A DNA stretch of 64,000 bases. It comes from Physella acuta. Lineage: Eukaryota > Mollusca > Gastropoda > Physidae. Of the stretch, positions 20,316-31,361 are shown in pieces. Position numbers and translations under genes: made by a program. Every line of letters begins with the position of its first letter. The first letter of the stretch is position 1. The stretch covers positions 302,001-366,000 of the forward strand of contig NW_026732765.1 of the NCBI RefSeq assembly GCF_028476545.1, read 5' to 3'. The notes beneath the pieces were generated by a model, which did not search any database, was not told the DNA's origin, and saw only the letters and a list, made by a program, of their open reading frames with translations.

Positions 20316-20650
20316 ATAAAAAATAAACCGGGAATCATATCCTTAAACTTTCTCGAATATTCTTATATTGCACAACGGGGAGTGGTAACTCTGGATATAG
20401 GCATGATTTGTAAAATTGCTTAAAACTTTTAAAAACAGAATAGAATCTCGTAGAAAAAAGAATTGCACACCGAGTGAACGTCAAACTATGTGCATAATAG
20501 TGCGGAATATTATTAGTACTTAATAAATTCGTATGCATTTTTTTGAGAAATAGCGTAAATATCTACTTCCGGTTATCGTGTTCACAGACACACATACATA
20601 CACAGACATACGGACAAGATTACAAAACTATGTTTTTCCGACTCAGGGAG
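20316..20650 (+). mobile_element. Partial ACTTTCTCG-family element
   Basis: ATAAACCGGGAATCATATCC, AAACTTTCTCGAATATTC and ACATACGGACAAGATTACAA match the full copy at 43553-44243. Internal parts are missing. Confidence 0.65.
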
Positions 20651-20724
20651 GAGTAAACGTGTGTGCGTGTCTGTGTGTGTCTGTGTGTGTCTGTGAAATA
20701 TATAAATGTTAATTTTGCGTCTAC

Positions 20725-23700
20725 CTTCACGTCTGCTGTTTGGTTGAGCATTGTCATTTCTTGGTGGTGGTGGTTGAGACTGCATTAATTGTTTTGTAAA
20801 TTGCTCTTGCTGGAAATCTTTGTGCACCTCGTCAATTTTTTTGGGACCTGCTTGCTCTTTGCGAGGTACCCAGTTATTCTGTCAAGTGGATACAAATTTA
20901 AAATGTAGGATGAAATATACAAGAATATGCCAACTAGACTGTTGTGTGCTGACGAAGACCTTGGGTCGAAACGTCCAGGCTTATTAGTAAATAATTAAAA
21001 TTCTTCGTCATGGTGTCATGCCTAAATGGCTTCACCCGATGCTGACCGCACAACCACCCCTGCCTTGTGACGCAAGTGTTTGGTTACTTATTTGTTAGAG
21101 GCTTACAGTTAAATTTAGGGTTTAGTTTTATATAAAAGTAATCTAAAATCAAATATATTTTACGCTATGGGTTACTATATAATAATACAATATAAATACA
21201 CAAAAATAAACAAATGGTTTACTCATCAACATAAATATTTTGTAATCCTGTTACCTTTTCTGCTATTTCGCCAGCTGATAATTGCTTTGGAGTTGGCTTC
21301 CAAGGTTTTTCACTTTGATGCAATGGTTTAACATCATTAGATAAAGAATAACTTTTGATAATTCGCTGAGGCAATGGTACATCTCCTGGCATTTGCCTAC
21401 CTCGACTGCTGCAAAAAGTTTCTAGCGGTTGCTGCGAACAAAAATTTGATTTAATTTTGCAAAGTTGCAATCTTGCGCAAAAACATTTTGTATTAAGTTA
21501 GCCAAAATTAACTTTACTTCCAAGTCTCTCAAAATAGTTATTTAAGTGTTAACTATGTTTATTCGATTCTCCGAGGTTGGAAAAATATATATCATAGAAA
21601 CAAGGAATTTCAAAGTAATTTGGCAGCATTAAAAAAATAGAAATTTAATCACGTAGCCAAAAACTTAAGTAAACCTGCTACTGCTTTAAAAAATGTTTTT
21701 GTCTACTACAAATTTATTATGCCATGAGGTGCTATAGATCATAACAGTTCCTTCAGTGCGCATGTCTAATTTTTGTAACATCGAAATAAGAAGAGAAACA
21801 AAGGTTTGCTATTATTGAATTTTTTTCGTTTATTTCATTAATACATGCTTACCCTGCTTGTAGAAGTTTTTTGGAAATAAGCAGCACTAAAATCTGGCAC
21901 ATCACGTTTATTTCTATTAGAGCTGGTAGGCTAAAAGGTGGGGGGAAAACTCAAATCCACAAATATAAATTAACTTTATAGTAATATTACATTTTATTAC
22001 GATAGGCATAATTAATAGGTAACTACACGAGTACTTTTATCAATCCTAGCCGTTCAAACACCAATAATTGTGTAACATCTAACTTTAACTCATACTAAGA
22101 AAATAAACCTTGTCTAATATAATTTCCAAATTTGGCAGCCCTTCAGGTTTTGCTAATGAGGATGGACATTCACGAAGTTCCAATAAGTATGCTCTGTCAT
22201 AGATGAGCTTTTTCTTGTCTGTAAAAATTCAATTAAAAAATAACATGGCCATTGAAATATATCGTAAAGCAAATACAAGTACCCTTTTTAATAAATTGGT
22301 AGTTATCTCCACTAAACTTTCTCGTATATTCTTATATAACAATAGGGGGATGGGACTTACAGGACTATAGGTATGTTTTTTTTTTATTATGTCGCCAACT
22401 GGTAGACTAAATCCTTGCAATGAAAAAAAAAACCAAAATATTTAGAAGAATATATGAAATTCGGCTTTACTAACATCACTGGAAATGGAATACAGAAGAT
22501 AAGATACAATTTGTACTGAGCAAAGTTGTTCTCAGTCATGAGTCTATGAAACCTTCAAAACTAAAACGCCATTTTTCAGAAACGAGGAATCCCAAATAAA
22601 GTTTATCCCCATACTAAGCAGTTAACATTTTCATTATACATCCCAAACGAACACTTAAATATTTATACAGTTGTGTTTAATTTTAAGCCCTTGAGTATTT
22701 TTTAGGTAAATCAGTCAAAATTATTATCAAGTGTAAAAGAAAAGAAAGCTTGCCTTTTTTAATTTTTGATATATTTGTATCCACTTTAGTCCCATGCTCG
22801 ACATTTGATTGCTCTTTCTTCACATCATCAATTTCTTTAGGCATGCCAGTTAGTGCTTCTAGCGCTTCAAGCCAGTTTTTTGCCTTAGCATTACCAGGTG
22901 TTGTATCTGGCTGCATTGCCTCTTGTGTGCCATGATGCAAAGGCTTCACCAACGTTTCAGATTTGTCAACTTGGCAATTACCTATTCGTTCAAATTTATC
23001 TGATAGTTCAGACAAACGTATCTTCAAATCATTGTTTTGATTTTCTAATTGACCAATTTTCGTGTAATTTTCCCTTAGATCCAGAAATTGTTCTTTCATA
23101 TATGTTTCATTATTTCCAATTTGTGACACTATCTCAGAAAGGCGCGTGTTAAATTCTTCAAATTTCTTAGACGAATCTTCATTAGTTTTTATTTGCATTT
23201 CAGAAAAATTCATGTTTTGGGAACTCCAATTTTCTTGAAGGTTTTTCAACCTTTCCATGACATTAGAAATGTCATGCTTCATCGATTCGTTTTCTCTCTT
23301 CAGTTGTACCATATTGTTGTTTTGCTTTTCAAAACTTTTTGATTTTTCTAAAGATAATTCCTTATAATTATTTTGAGCCTCAACTTCTAAATTATCCAAG
23401 TGGGTCGTTAACTCTTTGTACTTCTGAAACCAAGCGTCTAACGTTCGTTGGTTATTTTCTTCGATTTCTTTCTTCTGGGTTAATAGCATTAAATGTATTT
23501 CTGTGTCTTTATTTCTCAATTCAGAAGATAACCGGCTGTAAATAGTCTCAACAACGTCGTCAGCATTAATAGAATTCACAATATCTCTTGGCTCTAAAAT
23601 AAATTAAAAATCACAGAAATAACAAAATTATTTCTCAATTATGTTAAAACTGGGTATATTTATTAAGTATTGCGGTATCTAAATTTATGAGTTAATAGAA

Positions 23701-23955
23701 AAGCGGTAAGTAAAATTTTGTGTTTTGTCACTGTTCGAGGTAAAGTTGGGTTTTCTTTGTAACTGTGCTATGCTGAAGAGGATAACCGTATTTTGTTTTA
23801 AACGTACTTAGATGCTGACCAAAAAATATATACTTCATTAAAAAATAAATTTTGTTTAGTAAACTTAGACAATTACAAACGGGAAGCAAAAATTGGTTCG
23901 TAGTCAAAGTCAGCTAAAGCATACCATGCGATGGCGGTTAAAATAATTACACCAC

Positions 23956-24029
<74 letters not shown>

Positions 24030-24763
24030 CAATAGTTATAATTATTTAGACTACTTTACACCTACATTTTACAGTTGTACCACCTTCCATTTCCGATTGT
24101 GTTATAGTTCGTCTTCTTGGTTATTTTAACTTTATCAAGCTTTTATTAATTTTATTTTTTAAATTGATATAGGGCCCCACATTTCAAGTAAGCATTACTA
24201 CGTGGCTTTTCTGACATACGCTGGCTGCTTCATGGCTTTTCTGTCTAAATTCTGGATATAGATAATTATGTATCTTGACATTTGAACGAGCGGCGGTTAT
24301 ATTTTGTAGAAAGAAACGTTTATAACTAGCAAGGTTATACAGTGACCGTTTACAGTAGTGATGTTTAGTTAATGTCTATGTAGCAATTGGTCACTGTTTA
24401 TCGACATATTAGTGCTAAAAATAATTATCTATATCCCCATACGGGTACCTTTTTGCTTCATAATTGGACCACTGTGTAGGTAATTAGTAGCTTTGCTGTA
24501 ATTATTTTGTCTTAATTACTGTGCTCTTTTTATTTATAAGTATACATTAAAACTGATTTTTTTTTAAATCTAGTCTACGATAAATTTTTCTTCAAAGTAA
24601 AAAAAAAACAACAATCAATTGATTTTGACTTGAAGTTATTTTTAAGTTAACGTTTTCCCTAGGCGGTACAAATTACCTACTTTCCCCCTATGATCTATTT
24701 ATTTACCGAAAAAGCATCCTGACTGTCAAAAATAAATTGTTATGCGATTACAATATATAGTAG

Positions 24764-24839
<76 letters not shown>

Positions 24840-25808
24840 GTTATTAGCTGATTTCAATAGCCTAAAGATATTCTAAAGCTTTACATATAAAATAACGTAT
24901 AAGCTTTATTAAGCTACAAAATAAAGCTACACACTTAGGGTGAAGAGTTGGGGTTAGATTTTGTGACGATGTGTGACTAGGGGGGCAGAAGATTACAATT
25001 TTGCATTTCTTTAAAAACTAATGTTTAATTTACATTTTATCAGATATGTGCTATGAATTTTTGAGACGTGTAACGGTAACGATGGAGGAAGGGGTTGTAC
25101 AAGTCATTAAAAATTCATGGCGTCATATTTTAACGCCCCCATACTAACTGTGGATTTCTGTGTTAAGCTGAATCAAGAGGTTGAGCACATGTTCCATGGA
25201 AGAACTCAGTTCCTTGTATTTCCCGTAAGTGACATTCCCACGATTGATGACAGCTTTCACGTCATCGGTTACCTAAAGTGGAATAAAGTTACATTTTAGC
25301 CACGATTGATGAGATCTGAGGCAAAAATTCAACTTGTAGACATGCCTCTCTGACAACTACCCCAAATCTTTTTCTTTATGTAAAAGAGAGGGGAGGGGTA
25401 TGTCCAGGTTGTTTTTGTCACAAGCGAAAGTAATGCCGAAAAGAATAACTATATTTCCAGTCTATTGACCAGTAAACTTTTAAGAATAACAACTGGATAG
25501 CCGTAACTGCCATATAGCTATTAGTATCATTACATTTAGCATTGGAATTTTGAGTTTAATGAAACATTTTGTTATTTTCTTTCCAACAGTATGCTTTTTA
25601 TTTTACGGAAGAATTATATTCATTAAAATACAACACACTATAATGAACACAGCATGTTAACAAAGTGTTATTACATTTTAACAGGGATATATTAGCCAAA
25701 AATTATTTTGAGCCTATTTCTGTTTGGTTACTTGGATATACTCTGCAATGAATAGGTTAAATTACTAAATTAGGGAAACTGTTTATTTTCAAAATTTGTG
25801 AGGCAGCC

Positions 25809-25896
<88 letters not shown>

Positions 25897-26984
25897 GTAT
25901 ATTTTTAACATTTGCTAAATTAATCCCTAAACCAACGTTTGAAACTAATATTTTAGATGAACCTCGCATCCAATCAATGTATTCCAATCTTAATCGATAT
26001 CCATATGTTTTTAAAAAAAGAAAACTTTTTAAATATAAAGATTAAGCGAAGTTTGCTTTAACTATCTTTTACGTTCAGTTGTTACGGACTTCCTGAAAAT
26101 TGATTAAAACATTGTAAACGTTGCAAAAGCTATCCAAAAAAAAATAATACTAAAAAAATTTTAAACTTTATATTGAAAGAAGAAACGAGTGTCCGGGGGA
26201 ATTTCGGTGAAAACAAAGTGACAGAAACCGTTAGAAATTCAACCTCTGTAAAAGTATTGTCTAGTTCTCTGTTACAAAAGAAACGTTCCTTTTTGATAGC
26301 GTTAAATTGATGTCTTGAATGTTTTACAAATTTGAAAAAATAAGTAAATCTGCCTACCAGAAAGTCTCAAATTTGGAGAAGGACACGAGTATTTAGTACT
26401 CCCTGAGTCCACTCAGGTCTTAAGGGCACCGAAATTACGATAGGGAAAGTAAACTCGTGTTGGCGTAGTACTGACCACATTATCCCTATAATTATGTCCC
26501 GATGTCACTGTAACAGAATAACCCTATTTTACCTGCCTCGTAAGGGTATCTTTACTTTTAGTCTAACATTTACTTTTGGACCATTGTAGGCTGCTAGAAT
26601 TTTCTGAGAATCAGAAAATAAACACAGATCTTAACGTTTATATTGAAGTAGTTTGAAGATATTTCGATGCAGATATAATTTATTTAAATAATGCAATCAT
26701 AAACAATAAAATAAAACATGGGTTAATAATATTATATTTAATAAACCAAAACAAGACGATCCCATTTAACAAGCATCCAAAGTCTTTTTCTAATCATCGC
26801 CTTAAAAATAAGCCTTCACATCGACCAATAAATTATGATTTTCCGTTTATGAAATTATTATAATATTTTTAAAACTTGCCTTAGTTACAACATCCTCCAG
26901 ATTTTTTTGAAAAAGCGACCGCTCCTTATCGATAAGATCAAGTTTAGTTGTCAAATAACTGATGAGATTATCTGTATAAGCCAT
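20725..26984 (-). CDS. Gene A: eIF4G-like scaffold with coiled coil and eIF4E site, MIF4G absent
   Basis: Minus-strand exons are 26984-26880, 25272-25149, 23593-22754, 22218-22109, 21930-21853, 21431-21255 and 20878-20725; all phases agree. Residues 1-76 form the family N-terminal module. Residues 77-356 are a long charged coiled coil. Residue 363 on reads YDRAYLL, an eIF4E-binding motif (YxxxxL plus hydrophobic), followed by KPEGLPNLEIILDK as in eIF4G. VPDF (404-407) and QRIIKSYSL/KPWKP (441-465) match the eIF4G linker before MIF4G. The next exon begins NNWVPRKEQAGPKKIDEVHK, the segment just after MIF4G (animal eIF4G: [20 protein letters not shown]). So the roughly 230-residue eIF4A-binding MIF4G core is absent, cut exactly at exon borders (AEK|NNW, both phase 0). 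Introns 1 and 3 use GC donors (AAG|GCAAGT, AAG|GCAAGC). The gene may continue into exons at 8225-1291 across the satellite. Expected role: cytoplasmic cap-complex scaffold or competitor, inferred. Confidence 0.8.
21853..22218 (-). other. Gene A exons for the eIF4E-binding motif and VPDF linker
   Basis: The exon at 22218-22109 encodes DKKKLIYDRAYLLELREC and KPEGLPNLEIILDK; the next (21930-21853) encodes NRNKRDVPDFSAAYFQK. In known eIF4G the Y and the LL residues pack on the dorsal face of eIF4E. Both exons have clean acceptors (TTTTTACAG, CTTTTAG). Confidence 0.85.
23960..24027. repeat. (TA)n array
   Basis: In gene A intron 2, between the exons at 25149 and 23593. Confidence 0.97.
24768..24835. 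repeat. (TA)n array
   Basis: A second TA array in gene A intron 2. Confidence 0.97.
25814..25894. repeat. (TA)n array
   Basis: In gene A intron 1. Confidence 0.97.
26370..26510 (+). mobile_element. SINE fragment
   Basis: CTCCCTGAGTCCACTCAGG, GAAAGTAAACTCGTGTTGGC and TACTGACCACATTATCCC match the body of the tRNA-headed SINE at 48458-48730. The head is missing. Confidence 0.65.
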
Positions 26985-27190
26985 TCATTTAAATTACACC
27001 TGGACAACTTACTGGTCCCTTTTATCTTGTGTGAGGCTATAACGGGAATGTGTTGGTAGTCCCACAGCTGCTGAAAGAAACAAGAATATCGCCCAATCAT
27101 TTCGGGAAAATGAAAGAAAGGCATTCATTGAATCATAAATATATATTTAATACGTAATAAATAGAAATACAAAAGTAGTTACTAAGTTTG

Positions 27191-27278
<88 letters not shown>

Positions 27279-27831
27279 AGGGTTTATATAGCATACTTAT
27301 ATTATTTCAAATATAGAGCAGATGGCTAGTATTATTATAAATAATATACGCTATTCAAAAAATAGATTTTTCGTTTTATCGAACATACATAAAAGCTTAA
27401 TTAAATTAATAATTGCAAAATATTACATATTTAATATCTTAGTTGTTGTATATGATAAAATTACATTTTAATATCAAACCAATTTTAAAAAAAAATCCTA
27501 GGATCAATAATCCAGAAAACGAAAGTGGCTTTTGTTGATATGTGTAACCTAGTTACGTTATCATGGTCAAGGCTGCTGTTTTTCCTATTATATTAAAACT
27601 AAAGCACTTCAAAACTAATCAAATTGTAGAGTGAATAATTACATTAGCTTATTAGTTTGAATATAATTTTTTGGATTTATTTTGTAATTAGATTTTACAC
27701 ATTAATTTAGCTTTATAACAAAGTGTAACAGAAACGGGTTTTCCCGCACTGATCTGACACTGTCTTAACACAATAATAAACAGAACTGGTCTGAATGCTA
27801 GTTCTGAGAAACGAATGTACCAAAAACCAAA
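26985..27831. promoter_or_regulatory. Shared intergenic region of the divergent A/B pair
   Basis: The start codons of A (26984, minus) and B (27832, plus) are 847 bp apart and face away from each other, so any core promoters must lie here. It contains a (TA)n array and otherwise AT-rich sequence. No canonical TATA or initiator pair is clear enough to call. Bidirectional control is inferred from layout. Confidence 0.5.
27197..27273. repeat. (TA)n array in the A/B divergent region
   Basis: About 77 bp of TA, roughly 210 bp from the A start codon and 560 bp from the B start codon. Confidence 0.97.
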
Positions 27832-30800
27832 ATGGCCAACACGGACAACCTTTTGTATCATTTAAGAAATAAACGAGATGCCATCGACAAGGAACATTCG
27901 TTTTTCCAGAAAGCTCTTGGCGATTTTGTTTCTAGGGTAAACTATTTGATAATACCCATAAGTAAATTGACTAGATGTTCCATTTTGAGAGTAAGATGAT
28001 ATATAAAAAATATATCAAACTATTAAGTAAGATTCTTTAGAAAGGATGAAACAATTCTAAATTAAACTTTGTACAGCAACATTCTTCTTTAATTTATTCT
28101 ATGTATTTTTCTATTAGTCAACAATTTACCTAAGCTAGAGCGATATATACTAAAATCATTCACAAATAAGAAACAACTAACCATAAAACCTAAGATATGA
28201 GTGCTAAACACAAAAATAACACTTCTAATATTTAGCCAGTATATTTTTCTTATTTATTTAACTAACTGCAAGACATAATAGGGCTGGTAAGTAGGTCACC
28301 TACTTACCAGCCCTATAGAGACATTGATATATATTTTTTTCTAGTCTATATTTACGTTTACAACGCCTTGTTGACCAATGGGTAAATAACTTTGGGTTAG
28401 TGCCTTATAAATGCTGTAAATCCTGTCAGTTCCAGGCACATAGTATCCACAATAACGTCGAGTACAAAAAAATCTATTTGAGTTTCCGTTTGGAGAAAGC
28501 AGAAATTCAACCGCTTTGTGCACACTTTTGACGAAAGATTAGATTATAGCCCTAAGGGGTCGTCCATAAATGACGTCACACTTGTAGGGGGAGGAAGGTC
28601 CTAATTTTGTGACGGTGTGTGATGAGGTGGAGGTGGGGTGGGTTCAGGTGGTGTGACGTCACACTTTTACGTTATAAGAAAAATTCAATAGCCATTTTGA
28701 GGAGGGGGGGGGGGGGGTTGTAGACTGAGGTGTGACGTCATTTTAGGGTGGGGGTCTGGCTTTTTGTGACGATGTGTGACGGAGGGGAGGGGGGAGGTAA
28801 AAATCGTCAAAAAAGCGTGACGTACTTTATGGATGACCCCTCTTTTATCTCCGTATTTAAAAAAAAACAACCGATTCAGCAGCTCTCAGCAGATAATATG
28901 GTTCTATGGCTCAAGCAGGTTTTATTGAGCCGTAGAACTGGTTGGTGACCTACTTACCAGCCCTATTGTTTTGGACACGCTTAGCCCGCTGGAGAAACAT
29001 TCGTTCTTTGACCGTCATTTAGATCCGGCACTGTTTCACGGTGTGGCACAGTTTCACGATGTGGCACAGTTTCACGGTGTGGCAGTTTCACGGTGTGGCA
29101 CAGTTTCACGGTGTGGCAGTTTCACGGTGTGGCACAGTTTCACGTGTGGCACAGTTTCACGGTGTGTTACAGTTTCACGGTGTGGCACAGTTTCACGGTG
29201 TGGCACAGTTTCACGGTGTGGCACAGTTTCACGGTGTGGCACAGTTTCACGGTTTGGCAGTTTCACGGTGTGTATGAGATGTCTCATGTTTTAATCAACA
29301 GGTTACCACTGACGTGAATGTTGCCATCAAACTAGGGGAAGTCACTTACGGGAAATACAAGGAACTGAGTTCTTCCATGGAACATGTGCTAAACCTCCTG
29401 ATTCAGCTTAGTGCAGAGATACAGAGTTAGTCAGTTCAGTTGAGCTTGTAGTTTATTTCATATCCTTAGTCAGTCAACCTGAAGTTGAACCAAACATTTT
29501 TTTTTAAATAGATAAAATGAAAGCGCATTGGTGTTTGTGACATTAATGTATTGTATAATGTATTTTTTAAAATCTGCCTTTTGTTTTACGTAATTTGCAG
29601 CGATGAGCTAATAAAAATAACTTAGGGACTTTATTTAATATTGTTTAAATGTAAGTTTATTTGTATGACCTTTTTATCACTGACTTGAACACTTTTTTTT
29701 TAGAGCCAATAGATAACGAGACCGCAGTTAATACTGACGATATTGTTGAGACTGTGTACAGCCGCTTGTCATCTGAACTAGCGAAGAAAGACAAGGAAAT
29801 GAAGTTGATGCTCTCCAACCAGAGAAAAGAATTTGAAGAAAAATTCCAACGAAATTCAGACGAATGGTCCCAGAAGAATAAAGAACTGTCAACTCATTTT
29901 GATAACCTAGAAGTAAAAGCGGAGGGTAGTTTTCAGAAATTGTTTAATATAACGACGAAATGTTTAGAGCAACAGAACAATGATAAGGTTCAACTTAAAA
30001 GAGAAAACGAATCATTAACGAAAAAAATTACTGATATATCTGATGGGTTGCAAAGTCTTCAAGAAAAATGGAATATACACAACTTTTCTTTTACTGAAAA
30101 GGAAAAGAAAGTAAATGACGAGTTTACGAAGAAATCCAGAGAAATCGCATTACAACTTTCAGAACTTAAAACTCAAAACGAGAAGGATATTAAAAGGTTA
30201 ATGAAAGAACAGATTGAAAAGTTGAATGATCACGCTGTAAAAGTAGGGCGACTGGAACATAAATCTAATGATACGGATGTCCGTGTGTCCAAATTATCAG
30301 AAAAATGTGAGTTTGATGCTAAAAATCTGAAAATGATCAGCGACAAAGTGGAGACTTTAGAAGACAAGGTCAACAAAATGTCCGTGAAATCAGACATGCA
30401 CGTACCTAGGTTTAACGCGGAAGGGCCAATCCTAGCTCCAGATCGTGGCGTTTTTAAACTACGTGGTCATGATGGTACCAATGTTGTAAAAGAGACAGCT
30501 GAGACCCTAAAACCAACACAAGGATTCAAAGAGATGGAACCTAATGTAAGCAAGCAAGCTTTAAAATAGTATTATGATTGAAATATTTTAAACATTTTAA
30601 CAACATAATGTAAACTATTGTAAAATAAAAGAATGAAATAAAATTATTAAATATATTCCAGGCAAGCGTCGGCAGCCATCAACTCAACAAAACAATTCTG
30701 AAAACGGTAGACCCAACAAACGGAGTCATGCAGCAAAGTCCTCAGCTTAAGTCCCAGCGGACTCCATCTCCATACAGATACAGCAGTCCCCTAAACGAAA

Positions 30801-31274
30801 CCAATCAACTCTTCACAAATGTAAATGTCCCTCCTCCGACATTAATTCACTCTACTCCACCACCGACCAGGTCGTCACGTGTCAATCCCACACGAGACAC
30901 AGACAGACCAAACTTCCAGTATCCCCCACCAGGCTACACCCCACCACCTCAATACGTTCCAACCCCTGCACCTATAACTGGCGTTGTATATTCTACCCAA
31001 ACTTTGAGAGATAAATATCCAAAACTGTATCCCAAGCCGCAGCAAAGTAATAAACCTAAAGGTCAGTCAATCATTCAACAGTTAAACATTCTATTGATTT
31101 TGTGTTTTCGTTTGTGTTTGTATTATGTTTGCGGTTGTTGTGTGTTTTGGTTGGTTGTGGTTAGGGTGAGCAATGCCGGGTATATGCTGATTACTAAACA
31201 CACAAGTTATGGTCCTTTACCTTTACAGATACGTTTTTCAGAGATGCCAGTGCAGGGCCTGGCCGGGACGGCTA

Positions 31275-31361
<87 letters not shown>

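Noticed and set aside
25117-25299. 60-codon plus-strand frame
   Set aside because: Shadow of gene A exon 2 on the opposite strand.
28971-29317. Frames of HGVAQF or HSFTVW repeats
   Set aside because: 18-bp minisatellite; period divisible by three explains the open frames.
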